Of a DNA stretch of 64,000 nt, positions 35,800 through 49,559 are shown in pieces (position 1 is the first letter of the stretch; every line of letters starts with the position of its first letter). Origin of the DNA: Limanda limanda (taxonomy: Eukaryota > Chordata > Actinopteri > Pleuronectiformes > Pleuronectidae); the NCBI RefSeq assembly GCF_963576545.1, contig NC_083642.1, positions 6,600,901-6,664,900 on the forward strand. The letters run 5' to 3'. The position numbers were made by a program, and so were the translations under genes. Under the pieces are notes generated by a model. The model did not search any database and had not been told where the DNA came from. It was given only the letters and a program-made list of their open reading frames with translations.

Positions 35800-38520
35800 A
35801 GCTTGCTGCTATGCATGTCCCCCCCCGCCCCCAACGGAATACCCCAACATCCATGTAACACTCACCATTTACATGAGCTCCAGGCGATGATGCTTAACAC
35901 CACTAACCCCCACGTTCAAGGTCATTCGCACCAAACTGAAGCCATATCAATAACTACATCTCTGCATCTGTATATACGTTGCACTTGCATTCTGTTTTTT
36001 TCTCTGAGCCAACTTTTCCTCAACTTTCCTGCCTCTATCTGCATACTCCCATCTGCCTCGTGTGCATTATCAGTCTCACATCTCTCCCCTCTAAAAGTTT
36101 GGCCCATTGAGAGAAGAGGCACAGGCTGCTCTTTGTGAAGGCTGCTCTCTGCAGACGGTGGGGAATCGATCAACCAGACGCTCCAATGGCCTGCTCCTTT
36201 GTGAGCCCAGTCTGGCTGTGTGCAGCTTTCCTCTGTTTATCTCCCACACGTCGCTCGCTGGCTACATGCTCTTAATTAAACACGCCGCACGGCTATTAAT
36301 TGTCAACCAGATTCAATTTGTTCCCCGGGCACGCTGTGAAAGGGCCTCTCCTCCCAGAACAAAGGTGTCCGAACAGCCATGTCAGAGTTGAACAAAAAGC
36401 CCAAGGCATCACTTCTATCTCCAGCAGCCCGAGCTGCTACAGCTCACAGGCAGCCATTGAATGAGGTGTTGTCCCGGCAGGTTTCCAGACAGGTGTTCAA
36501 GAGGTGTTCAGAGGAAACCGTCTTGTACATTGCCACACAATCTTCTTTTTTCCCACTCGGTGACATTTGGGCAGAGACAAAGCACTCCATCAGAATTTAG
36601 CGGCTACACCTTTGCAAGCTGCGATAATGCCTTTACCTGCACCAACACGCATTAGATAAAATGCTCTAAATCACCCTCATTTTTTAATCTTGTTAGGGTC
36701 GGGGTTTTTTGTGTTCTTTTTGCATGGGAATGCTTTTGAAAAATTGTGGAAACAAATAAATAAATAACCCAATGACTGCTGAGATGAATCTGGGAGTAAG
36801 CAGCTGCCAAGGCATAATATAATTCACGGCCATGCATCAGTGTTACTGGAGACTGCTCCAGCACCCAGCCAGAACCCATAGAGCCAGGTGCCAACACATC
36901 CATCCCCTTGCAATTCCCTCATCCGTCCCATCTCTCAGTCACTCCAGCCATCACCCCAATCAATGCTCCCTTACCAGAATCCTAAAGCTCTGGGCCCTGG
37001 TCGCTGCCAAGGAGGCCTGGCTGACGCTATTGTGTCACTGCCTAAACCCCACAACGATAAACCAGCCCCCTCTGTGCCTCCTAAGTCACACGGAACAGAT
37101 GCCAAACCCAGAGCTGTCCATATACACCCACAAAGGTCTCGTAACCACAGGGCCTCAAAAACAACTGATTCCGCAAACAACAGCGCCTGCAATAACAGTC
37201 CAGGTTTAAAGCCCAAAAACTTACCAACCTATATAGGGAAGCAAAAGAAAAACAAACATTTATTGTGTCCACAAATAAAGCAGGATTGTTGCAGCATTGT
37301 GGAATATACTATTGTGTGGGGAGCCTTGTTCAAACACTGTGTTGTGGAATTTTTAATGAGAGATAGGCGAAGGTGCAGGAGCATATAGAGAGAGAGAGAG
37401 AGATCTTTTCCCCAGCGTGCATCTGTGCCTGCCTTTTCAGCAATCCCAATATTTTGCTGCCGGTGAACTCACTGAGCAGTTGAGGAATTACTTATTTAAA
37501 AGATAAGGTTTCCTCTGTTGTCAGCGAAAAAAACGCCTCTTGTCCATAACGGGAGAAAACCAATGCGGTGTGAAATCAAAGGTCACCCGGAGACAAATAG
37601 CACTAACAGGCAAGAGCAAGGGTGACAAACGCTCCCTCTCTGTGCTCACCAAATTAATTAAGAGTGGAGATTCAACATGGCACCTCCAAGACAAAGGAGA
37701 ACAAGCAGCCTGGTTGTTGTTTCAGCGAGTCTTTTAAGAGAACAAACACACTCCCCTTTCCTCCATTGTAATCAAAGCATGTTTACCCGTATCTCTCAAA
37801 TGACTCTTTCATTGAATGTTTTATATGGGGGCTTTGAGAAGTCATTGATCTCAATCTAAGGCCCCCGAGATGCCTGTGTTGAGCTTGCTTCACTATTCAG
37901 TCTATATACCTTCAGCCCAGGATCCTCGGGGCACTGCATTAAATGCTCTACCCCGGGCAGCCTGCTAATCCACAGCATTCGCAGGTGTCTCTGCCTGGCC
38001 GTGACCACGAGATAAGCACAAGCCTGGAGGAGACAGCGGCAACCAATAGACACAGAGTGCACGTTGGAGTGTGCCTTTGCATCCGGCCCACAGTCAGTCA
38101 CCCAGCTGAAGACATGGGCTGAAACAGCAGGTGTGAGACCAAGCCTGGGTAATGACACCTCATCTGGGAGCAGCGAGCGAGAAACATCTGCATCCTCATA
38201 TCTCCGCAATGGCTGCACTGTGGAAACGACACGGCTATCATTTACTGGATTACCCTACAGTAAGCCGCCGCCTGATGTTCCTTCGCTGATCAGTGTAGTG
38301 GAAATACTTACATGGAGCGAGCAGGGACGACCAAGTTGTCTCAGTGTCTTAGATAAGCATGAGAAGCCAGAGTGCTGGTCGCAGGCACAGATCGCAGTGT
38401 ACTCACTCAGCATTGATCCCAGTCCCAGTGTTCAGTCAACCAGTAGCGAAACCAGAAACTGGAGTTTGATTAGTCCAAAGAGTATTGATGAGAACTTTTA
38501 ATGTAAAAACGGGATCATTA
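35800..38520. other. Intronic sequence without recognised gene
   Basis: Unique sequence. 36882-37385 is open for about 168 codons on the plus strand, with a second plus frame open over the same span, and 38064-38501 is open for 145 codons. Both are antisense to camta1, lack recognisable domains and are about as long as chance predicts in 64 kb. Confidence 0.4.
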
Positions 38521-41500
38521 TGCTCAAGCCATTAAACCACTCTTCGAGCAATTGTTGTAGAACACTCTAGAAACTCGGTGAAGGGCTCGAGCCAGGAGGA
38601 AGATTTGAATTCATTATTATGCTCTCAGTTAATTGCACAATAAAAAATATTTCTTAAAGTTTATTTGGGAGGAAACATATTTAGTTAATTAGATTTACTG
38701 GGGATGTCAGCAATGATACAAATACACTGCATTTAAAAAATGTTGGATTTATATTGCAATGAGGGGTCTGTGCCCCCGAAGCTGGTGAAATATGTGACAG
38801 AGCGATTAGAGCAACAAGTCAGAGTGCAGCAGTCCCATGTAAGGTCATTAACAGCTGTAGCTTTTGGCCTTTTAATGGTCATTTATTGTTAATCAAGTGT
38901 GTGCCTGCATGTGAGGGGTGGGCATGTTTAACTATTTTCATGGAAGCCCTATACTTGCGGGGTCAGACAGATTTGTGGGGACCGAAGTGTGAGTGTTCGC
39001 GTTCGGGCAGGTTTATGGCGAGTGTGTGTGTGTGAGTGTGTGTTTTATGTGTTCTCTCCCCCCCAGCGGGGGGCAGCACCACACTGGCCTCGCTGCCTCC
39101 ACCCACTCATCCATCCCACATCTTGTCTAATTAAACATCGTTAACATTCATCCCAAGGTCTTATGCAGATGAGCACAGAGGGAATGTGGTGCACTGCGCA
39201 TTAAGAAAACAACTTGGGGGGTGGCAGAGAGGTGAGCACCGGGATGAGAAGGGGTTGTATCCGAATTGAGACGTGCCTGGATATCTCCGATTTGACCTCA
39301 TTCATCAATTAATTACCACCATTAGCAGGAGGTGATGTGGAACCAAAGCTGAAATCACTGCACCGTGGCGCACCACCAGTTTGTTGACTTGTGTGTGAGC
39401 GGGCATATGTGTGTGACAGACAGGCCCCCATTAGGCACCGAGACAGGTGCGTTTTTATTGTGTCTACACCTACGGTAGGACCAGAGAGGCAGACAGACAA
39501 ACTGACAGGCATCCAGCCAGGCACTGCCACCGGTGTCTCCTCAACAGAGCTGTGATCACAGTTCAGTCCTGTCATGTGGCTGTCATATCACTCACAGTCA
39601 CACACACACACACACCACACCATCACACCAAACCATGCTGCAGCTGTGCTAACACCTCACACCGTATGGTCGCGTCTTAAAAGACTCTTTGTTCCTTCGT
39701 AGCTTTCAGGACACTTGAGGTGTAATTCGAAAAGCAAACTGTTGCCGTTTTTGCACCCAATGTCCCAAAGTAGCACCAGGGAAACATCAGTCAACCAACC
39801 TGATGTGCACAGAAAGCAAGAAAACTATCGGGAAACAATTTCCGGCAGTTTAGGCATCGCCAGACTATCGAGAGGCAATAGGTTACGACGGTGAAAACAA
39901 CCTTGTGGAGGGACGACACGTCAGTTCATTTCTACGATAGCCATTTCTCAAAAATTGTGAGGGTACCTATTTCGGCGATTCAAATGCAACATAAAAGCCA
40001 TAAAGCCGGTCATTAGTTCTGCATGTGTTATACACAGATCTCAGAAGAGCCATACTCTGTGTGAGGAAGTGCATTTGTCAGAGATAGAGGCCGGGTTTGT
40101 GCAATCGCCTGGACATGAATGGCACCTCACAGTATTTAATCCGGGAGACTAGAATGGGTTGAAGAGGCTGTGGTGGTGGTTATGGTCTGAGGGAGTGCCT
40201 GCCACGGCAGCGGGCGGGCGGGTGTGGCAGCGAGCCTGTGAGTTATGTACGCCGCACATGGACTCATATTTTTTTGAGGACAAGCTGACGGTTGGCCATG
40301 CACGGCAGCACAGCACAGCACTTCCTAAGATCCTGTTTGTAACTGTCTCTGGAACAAAAGCCCGCGGGAGGAGCCTGCTTAAACTCACTCACCTTCACCG
40401 CCGGCCTACACGCACTTATGCACACATGCACCAGGACAAAATATATACACGCGCACATACACGTCACACAAGCTGTGTGCAAACATAGCACAGGGTCAGC
40501 ACACCACATGTGGGCCTTTGCAGAAATAAATAGTCCTGACCAGTGTCAAATAAGCATGCATGAAAAAGCACAAAAAAGCACTTTGCCCCACATACATATC
40601 TAATGCACTACAGCCAAGGTCGGTGCAAATCGTGTCCCTATCGGCGGCCACTTGAGTCACCTTCAAGGATCAACAACTTTCATGTGGTGCTTTGTGTGTC
40701 TCTTCCATAAACATGCTATCCTACTCGAGTTCCCGTCAGTCTGTCTGAGTGATAAGCTCATTGTGGACGCTCTTCACCGATGCTGTAGCATAATATGGGA
40801 GCAGGGGGCGCTGTGTAGACAGTCAAGTACTGGCAGTGAGGGTGAGCAGGCAGGCTCAGGAAACGATGATGAAGTGCGGCATTAGTGTGGTGATTAACTC
40901 CTTCTCCCGCTCTTCCTCCTCTCGTTCAGTCCCATTTCCTCCCACTGCGGGACGGGAGGGGAGCCTCTGATCAGTGTGTGTGAGATTCCTTTGACACACC
41001 GTCCATCTGTGTGTGTGTGTGTGTGAGCTGGCAACCCAGCAGGTCCTCTTCACCAACATGCTGTCGAGATCCCTCCTAAACGTCTCTCCATTTCAACCCT
41101 TTCCTCTCAGGCTCTCCGAAGAGCACTGAAACTTTGATGAGACGGTTCCCTATTTGGCACATGTTAACATGCTATGGAGAATATGTGTATGAAAACAACA
41201 ACTTGCGGTCTATGTACCAAACAAATGCGATGACATAAATGTTACATGGACTGCACGGAAATCTTTCCATCTCTGAATTATCTCTCACACGCTATCGCTC
41301 CGTCCTACACGGTGAAATGTTGTGGTACAAAGAGGAGAGCTGTGGGATATCACCGAGAAGAAGTGAGAGTAGAGAATCTCCCTGAAGGGAGGTGATCATT
41401 CTTCCCGGTGCCATGTCAACATGCTGAAGAGAAAAGCAATTAGGCACCTCATTAACTCACCTGCACTTCAAAATTACATACATACAGTTTAATCTGAATA

Positions 41501-42030
41501 TGAAACCGAGTCGTCCGTTACTACTTTGCACAGGCACAGTGGATAACAGAAAGGGGGGGGGGGACTCAAAGCTACTACAGCGCTTTCCTTTCCAGGCAGC
41601 GCTCAGAAGGCCAGGTGGCTCTGGCAAATGACCTACACTCAGTGGTGTAGTAATAGTTTCAACTCTTCATAAGAGAGGCTATTTTGTGATCACAGGGCCA
41701 CTCATATCAGATTGCATTACCGACCACCAAGCAGGGAAGTCCTATTTTTCCTCACAGGTGCACAGAGAGAGAAAAAATAAATAAAAAATAACCCAGTGGA
41801 AACCCAGTGAGCTAAAAAACAAAACACAGGATGAGTCACACTCCTGTTATTACCACCACGTCCGCAGAAGCCGAGTCTTTGAGATGACAATAACTGGGGC
41901 TTATAATATTCTGCTGAGTGGATTTCCCCTTCATTACCCATATTGCTATAGTTCACTGTCAGTAAACTAGTTATTCCTTCGTGCACACCCAGATGAATCC
42001 ATTTATGCGTTCATTAGAAAACAATGTTCA
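38521..42030. other. Intronic sequence without recognised gene
   Basis: Mostly unique sequence. AT-rich with TTAATTAG cores at 38640-38700. Short GT/CA runs lie near 39020-39035, 39599-39615 and 41009-41025, and an 11-G run at 41553-41563. Confidence 0.4.
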
Positions 42031-42039
42031 CAATGGTTA

Positions 42040-42290
42040 ATACATTCTGTGGCAGATCCCGGCTTTCTGTGGCACCTTGAACAATCCTATGGCGTCAGCC
42101 CTGGGAGTGTCTTTGAACATATGACAGAGGTCACGGTTCCACTCAGGCACGGCCTTCTGGGAAAGGGGGCGGTGGTATTGAACATGTTCCACAGACACGG
42201 GCTGCTCAGACATCCCTTACATATGCAGATTGAGGATAATGCCCCACAGACTGCGCACAGTGTGCACCTCTTGTAAAGCATTCAATAACG
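42040..42290. promoter_or_regulatory. Candidate regulatory stretch with a p53/steroid-type palindrome
   Basis: Repeat-free sequence holding the perfect palindrome GAACATGTTC (42180-42189, fits the p53 half-site RRRCATGYYY), a TTGAACAATCC Sox-like core near 42077, an AGGTCA half-site near 42128 and ATATGCAGAT (octamer-like) near 42220. Motifs alone do not show function. Confidence 0.25.
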
Positions 42291-45200
42291 TTCTAATGCA
42301 ATTCACTGCCAAAATAAACTCCCTCTCTGTATTTCCGACATAATTCAAAACTTCTTATCATTTCAAGAGTGCTGCGGCTGTTTTCTGCAAAGAGGATAAC
42401 AGAGAGGCCCCCCCCTTTCTCAGAGCCTGGCAGTCAACCTTAATAACAACAGCATTTACAATGTTTTGAAGAATTTGTAGACTTTCCCCTGTTTTAACCA
42501 TCAGTATTAAGTATCTGTTAGCAATACTGATTCTCACAGTCTGATGTTTATCTCCTCTTGTCTCCACCTCTCTCTCCTGTGTCCTTATAAATTCTCAACA
42601 ATTACATGCCAAGGCTTTTTTTTCTTTCTTCCAGGAGTAGAAATTACAGCTGTCTCCTCACCTCTCTCTCATCCTGGCATCGCTCATCTATTATTCAGTT
42701 TTTAATTTGGCTATTTGAGGTTTGTTCCCTCGTTTGGGCGACGAGTAAGCCTCTTCTAAACAGGCACCTTTTCCATTACACTAAATCCAGCTCGCAGCAG
42801 ACAGCATTCTAGAAGTGACCATTTAGAGGGGTTATTGATATAACCACCATTCCCCCCTCGTCATTATCCCTCTAATTTATCCGTAATTGTGTGGCAGCTT
42901 TTTGGAGTTGTTCTCACCTTGGATGCAAAGAGAAAGCACCCCACTTTTTGAAACACTTCCATGTTTGGGTAGTTTACAGAAAAAAAAACCTCTCCATCAA
43001 ATTATGGAGCGGAAGTATTTAGCGCAGGCGAAGCCAAGTCTCCATTGTGGCAATTTTGCCCGAACGCTTTTGTGTTTATGACAAAAGTTTCCAAATTGCA
43101 TTTGGCTTTTACCCAGGGCATCATCGCACTCCTGGTCATCGTTACAGAGAGAAAGGTCTCTCCCACTGATCTTCAAACTCCTATAATCATATGCAATTGT
43201 GGTAAAGTGAAAAGAAAGACATGGCTCTTTACTGGGATCTATGGCTCATTGTATCTTATGTGTCACACGAGCCAAGGATCAATAGCACTCAATAGTCTAT
43301 TAATAGGCAAGTCTTGGCTCTGTTCAGACTCTAGCACGAGCCTGTCCACTAGACCAGGCCATGAAAAGAAAGACGCTGCAATAGAAACCGATCCTCGCTT
43401 TTCTGTTAACAGTGAAAGCCTCTTAATCATCTCAGTTTCCCATTGACTTGCCCCTCCGCGCTCCTCTCTCCCTCTCAGCGAAGGCCCATCTGAGAGGGGA
43501 TAGTTGCCAGGCCCCCCCCTCCCCTTCCCCTTCTTGCCACAGAGAAGATGACTCTGTCTATTGAGGAGTTTGGAAGTGGGGTCAAGGAGGTTTTTCTTAC
43601 ATTGCACTTGCAATATAAATCCAGTCCGGACCGGGGTGTTTGGTTAGGAGTGTTAAAAAAAGGTCACATGCACAGAGAGAGCGTCACATTCGCACAGCAT
43701 CTTAAGGATTCAAGTTAAAATCAAGGGATTTTTTTTCCTTTTGACACAGACCCAATGATAATAAGCTGCCCTGTAACAGGAGTTATTACTGAAAGGCACT
43801 TAGACAAGTACAAGAGCATCCTCATCTTAAGTGCAAATGATCTGCCTAATAGAGCGTAGTATGTAGTGATCTGATAGAGACAGTCACGAAAATCTGACTC
43901 CAGTCGCTCAGTGATGCACACAATCAAAGCACACCTGAGTAATATAAAACAAATATTACTATCGATCCGCGGTCTTTAATTTCCTTCCCACCTCTAATAA
44001 TGTAGGAATAGCAAATAGAGCTTCAGGTCTGCCACTATTTACAATCTTTCCCCCTCGATTACTGCATCAGTTCTGGTTGAAGGAGATCTATTGATGAATT
44101 CCTCTCCGTTTGTTTAGGCCAGTTATTTTGTCAAGTGCCTTTATTAAATACTGACTCCGTTTAAAGAAGGGCTTGTTATTCGCCATCATTTACTTCACAG
44201 AAAACAAATCCGCTGTACAGTTTGTCGGCCGTCTTCATTTCATGCCTGTGGTGTTGCTGTTAGCGCTGCTTGATGACAGGGAAGTGAGGACAGAGGGAAG
44301 GAGGCAGACGCTTCTTCTTTCTCCTCCTTTTCCCCCTCTGGTTCTTCAACCACCTTGGGCTCAGCCAGTAGGGGATGTGCGAAGGAAGGGGAGGTGGTCA
44401 GCATCACATGATCTCACCTCGGAGGAGCACCGCCCCCCTTTTGCGGGACGGGGGCTGTCACATTCGTCTTTGTCACGGCGCGGCGTGCCACCCATTCATC
44501 AGGCCTGCCAGCGATGGCATCCCTTTCCTCTGTGTGCCCGGAGACTGGGCACGTCTGGGCCTGACTGCATCCCAGATACACACACAGAGCAACACACAGA
44601 CACTCTGATGGATTCATTTATTAGGGCCTTTCATTACCCAGGGGGCCAGTGGTGAATCGCAATGCACTGACTGCCACGGCAATGCACAGCTATGCTCTTG
44701 CCCTCTAAGCCCACAGCTATCGTGGACAGACTTCGCAGAGGACTTGGTAATCTTCCGGACGGTGTCTCTCGTTAGGCACTGGAAACCATTTGGATTCACA
44801 AATTAAACGAATAATCCAACAAATAGAAAACACAGACACAGCAACAGAGCTGAAAGAACGTGACCCGAGATGTCCTCTTTGCTTCAGCCAGACTTCGATT
44901 CCTCCAGCATTAAATCTGACAACATGCCAAACACGTGAGCACTCTTAGGTTTCACCGTGTGCCTCCGTCTGCATCAATCCTGTGGCTTTATAACCCTTGT
45001 TTTAAGAAGCCCAAACTCTGAATCTGTTCTTTTGTGCGTGACAGCCTGCAGATTCCAGAGCAATCGGGCAGAACCCAACCACCAGGTAGATGTGCAAGGA
45101 TAGAGTTCAATACTGCCTGCAAAACTTAGTATTATTGATTGCCCAGGATGGTAAATTCAATATCGTCTAAAGAAGTTAGAATTGTGGATCTACAAGCCAA

Positions 45201-47985
45201 GCAATTCAATAGTGTTCATCCTATGCAATGGTGAGGATCTGGGCCCTGTCTGATTCAATCCTAGCAGCTGTGGAGAAGGCTAGCAGGCATGGAGGAGCCA
45301 ACAAATGCAATATGCCGCAGCTTCAGAGAGGATCTTTGGAGTCAACACGTTTAATAGAGCCACATTATCCCCTCATATGTTCATGAAACTAGATTTAGAG
45401 TGAGGTGGCTCCCTGTGTGAAGCTTTGCGTAGCTGGGGGAGTTTATCCGTAATAAACTGTTGTCTTCATCTCGTCTTTCTGCAAGTCCAAGCTAAGCCCC
45501 TGGTTTAATTATGACAAATCCACCCCATGTGCTCCCCATGTTTGCTGGTAATGAAAGATGCTTAAAAGAAAATTGCTCAAAGCAACTGCTGTCAACAACG
45601 ATGGCAGAGGGGAGACATCTCTGCCTTTGCTTTAAAATATTTAAGTTTGACTCTGGGTGTAAACAGTACATTCCTTGTCTCAGGCAGATGGGTACAACGG
45701 TACAGAGAGCTGCTCATTTGAGAACCACAGTTAAATTTCGAAAACCATCGAATCCTGCGAGACCATGTACGACTCCAGCACAGGCACAATAGCGACAAGA
45801 CTCTCATCTCACCCCGGACATTTACAATCAAGGCCAAATTAAGTGTGGCATAAATTAGCCACAGATAACATAAACTGGCGCACAGGGGATGGAGGAGGGA
45901 TATGATGTACACCACTCGAGAGGATACGATACATTTCTTTTCAATTAAGAGTTTGAACAACGTCGAAGCCGTGCTTTAATATTGCCCATAATAAAAGAAC
46001 TCATTTGAATATCCGCTCCATTTCTTCGAGATATTAGGATGAGGAATCACTCGCTCAAAACGCGGAGAAGAAAAGGAACAAGATAAGCATTTCTAATTGC
46101 CGCCATGTTTGTTTCCCTAATGTGTGACCTGCGACACTAAAATTGTGTAGTTTTGAAAACAAAGAGAGAAACTGGAAAGGCATTAAAGTGTGAGCTCGGA
46201 GGAGGCAGGGGCATGCGAGGAATGCTCAAATACAAATGTAGCTGTGAGGAACCCTGAATAACACAGGCACTGGGTGTAATCCCAACACTATGCTGCACTG
46301 TCAAGCAGCTAATAAAAATAGGCTGGTGGCAGATCAAGTCTGTGATTCAAATACATTCAAAGCCTTTCTTAACTGAACTGCAAAAAATCCCATTCTGGCT
46401 CATTTTCAGACTATTTTTTCCTCTCTTCATTCTCGGTCTCCCTCCCTGCCGTCTCATTGTTCTCTATGTCTCTCTCTCTCCCTCTCTCACTCCTGCTCCC
46501 CATCTCCCCTCTCACAGTATCATTGCTAAATCTATTTGGAGCCGCCGCTGGGAGCAATTGAGCAGAAATGGGTTTGTGCACATCTTGAAAACTGTGTCTG
46601 TCATAAAAACACAAAGGTTCAGCACAAAGAACTGGTTAAATATCCATGTGTTTGGCCACTAGTAGCCTGCAGGTGTCCTCAGCTAGGGCAACTGTTGACT
46701 TGGAACAACATCAGAGCAGCACACACCCACCGTACCGTAGCTTTAGCAACGTGTGTGCTTCAAAAATCCATTCGTTGTCTATCCTGAACTCCTGTGTGTG
46801 CCGGCAACTACACAACTCAGCTGTACTGAGCGTGAGTGAGCGAGGATGACCAGCGTGTCCAGTTGTGCCGTTATCACGATAACAATACCTCAGAACCAGC
46901 TGAGCCTAGAGAGACATCACAGCCTCTCCTTTTTGACGAATCAGGTCGTGGCGATGGCACCATGTGACGACGCTGCTTCCATTTGTCAGAGTGAGATAAT
47001 ATGACTTCAGCTAAAGCCCTCTGAACCTCAAAGAGCACGTTCATCTCCATGACTTTGAATTCATTACCCATCAAAGATAAGTCTCCTTTTCACACGCGGA
47101 GCTCTATTTGTCAGTGTCACCACACAAAGGAGGGGGGGCAACTTATTCATGCCAAACATGCCTCCAGTTTCAACTTTTGGTCGCCCCCTTTGAGCACTGT
47201 TTTTTTAATTAAAAGAGATTCCCTTTCTCCCCCCTTTTTTTAGCGGCCATGTCTCTTTGATACAACTTTCCGCCCGTTTGAATAGTCACGATAACATATC
47301 TTTCAATTACAGTCTTATTGTGACTACCGTGCGGCTGCCATTCAACCCTCCTCTCCTCCTACAGCCGACGTGTACCTACAAAGACGAACAGTGACTCACG
47401 GGCGTGCATTGAAGCCGCTCTGACTTTCACCTATTGCACGCCGGGCTGTGTTGGCGAACCAATGGCTTTTCATCCGCAAGCTCCAGGAACACGCAGCGCC
47501 TGGAGAGAAGCGGCGGTGGGGAGGGGGTGGCCGGCTGGGTGTGGGGAGGGGCGCTGATGAGTTGAACTGGACGCAATGCGAGGGAATGGAGCTGACCCGA
47601 CTCCCGTACCTCGGCTGCTTCCCTCCTCACGTTGACAGGCGCTAGATTGAGGGCTAAGATTAGCAGCCACTTTCTCACAGAAGGCCAGGGAGATACAGTA
47701 TTGAGAATGAATGGCCACGTCATGTTGTCAATGGGGTAACCTTGGCAACAGACAGAGTACTATTTTAGTCCCACCACTGGCCACCAGGACGGCTGGCAAG
47801 ACGAACTGAATCTTCTCTGCTTATGGCCGGTATTCTTCACACTTGCCAATACACAAGAAAGTGAACGTACTGTGCCGTGACACACACACCTTCTATTATC
47901 AAGAGTTTTCAACAACAGTTTACCACAATTACATCTCAGGTATGTTGGCAGATTATGGACAGACAGATGAAAATAGCAGACAGCG
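42291..47985. other. Intronic sequence without recognised gene
   Basis: Unique, low-repeat sequence. 44080-44260 and 45100-45400 look like non-coding DNA under possible constraint (balanced composition, few simple repeats), but nothing specific can be assigned. Open frames at 43045-43446, 44173-44655 and 45511-45792 have no recognisable domains. Confidence 0.35.
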
Positions 47986-48005
47986 GCTTGAAAGTGAATC
48001 CGTTG

Positions 48006-48338
48006 TCCTATATGTCATGTACAGTATATATATCGTCATTTATCATGACTGAAAACCACATGAATGTTCTCTCACACACACCTTATGTTTTGTCTGGTTT
48101 TTTGTTTTATAAAAATAAAACTAAAAAACATATATATTTATATATATATATCTATATATATATATTTTTTTTTTATTATTATTATTATTTTTTTTAAATA
48201 ATTATTATTATTTAATTTATTCTTTTCTGTTTGTCCCTGGGGTGGGGGGGAGAAAAATGTGTTCATATACGTCTGTATGTATGAGGTTTCATTTTCAATT
48301 GTGAAAACCAATAATTAAAGTGAAAGAAAAAAAAAAAA
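48006..48338 (+). mobile_element. 5'-truncated LINE insertion with 15-bp target duplication
   Basis: The 15-bp sequence AAAGTGAATCCGTTG occurs at 47991-48005 and again at 48339-48353, directly after an A-rich tail (48325-48338). The inserted 333 bp ends AAAACCAATAATTAAAG then poly-A, with a G-rich stretch (CTGGGGTGGGGGGGA) upstream, the layout of a fish L1-like 3' UTR. The middle is expanded into (TA)n and (TTA)n repeats. The exact duplication shows target-primed insertion and recent age. No coding sequence remains. Confidence 0.85.
48134..48215. repeat. TA and ATT simple repeats inside the LINE insertion
   Basis: Runs of TATA, poly-T and (ATT)n within the inserted segment. Confidence 0.85.
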
Positions 48339-48881
48339 AAAGTGAATCCGTTGATGAATATCTGATTCATGTAATTCACACGCAGCCTCTGTTTGCTGCT
48401 CTAAACAATGGCTGCTAATGGCTTGTGAATTCATGTGGTGCCATCAAGCCACCGAACAAAGACAAACAAAGACAAAACAACAAAAAACCAGCGAACAAAA
48501 AACTATAGAACATCAACACTTCGGGGGGATGTCTGTCAATCGGTTCTCCACATCACTGTCACATTTCCATCTCTTTGAAGATGGCTGGGATGTAATGCAT
48601 CACAATGGTTGCATATTCCTTGTTTACTCGCAAATCCAGAAACAGTGCTCAATAAATCAGGACAACACGCTGAGACAGACAAGCCTTTGATGCCGTACAT
48701 GCCGGCAATTTGGCAAACAGCTAAAGGCCACATTTGCTATGGGAGAATATTCTGAAATATGCACGTCACGATTTCAGCGCCAAACGAGCATGCTTTTACG
48801 TTTGTTTGTTTTTAAATCATCGACTCACCTCCCCGACATAATATATCCGTGCACAACCTGAACATGGCAAGCTCTGCAGCT

Positions 48882-48896
48882 CCCCCCCCCCCCCCC
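48882..48896. repeat. Poly-C tract (15 C)
   Basis: Fifteen consecutive C. Confidence 0.9.
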
Positions 48897-49559
48897 TTGT
48901 CAAGGGCAAACTAGCACAATCAGTTGGTGTTGCATCAAATAATTCCTCATTTGTTCTTTTTTTTTTCTTATGATTATTTTCCAAGCAGTGTGAAGTCATA
49001 GCGCTATATTAAAATCTAATCTTCAAACACCAACCTGGCTTCTACTGATCAGCCACAGGCTATTCATCACTGCCATTACCTCACCACACATTTTTATCCT
49101 CCTCCTCCGCGGCTGCCGGCCAGCTCTCCTCCCTCTCTTTCTCCATCTGACTGACCTCACCTCTCGCCCTCCATTCTGACTCCCTCCTTTGATTTACAGC
49201 CTCCCGTTCAGCCCATTCCTCGCTCTTTTCCCTCACACTTTCCCCCCACACCCCCCCCCCACTTCATTCATTATTTCCCGGCAACCGGTCCCAATTTCTT
49301 CCATCTTCAATCCCAGAATGCATTCATCCTGCTCTGGTCTTTTTTTTTTTTCCCATTAACTCTTTTGCCATTGTTATTCTGCTTCATGCATATAAGCTTA
49401 ACGGTTGTCTTCTGCATTGTTATAGCTGCCTTCAGGCTTCTCATTCAGTCGTTGGGTGGCTGTTGTGATGGAGACATGTTTGCTGGCAGAGCAGCATGTC
49501 TTGGGTCAAAGGACGAGAACAAAAATGGATTCTCATTCAGGTTTTTGTTCAAATGGTTT

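Noticed and set aside
38064..38501. 145-codon plus-strand open frame
   Set aside because: Several frames of this length are expected by chance in 64 kb on six frames; no domain, no clear splice sites.
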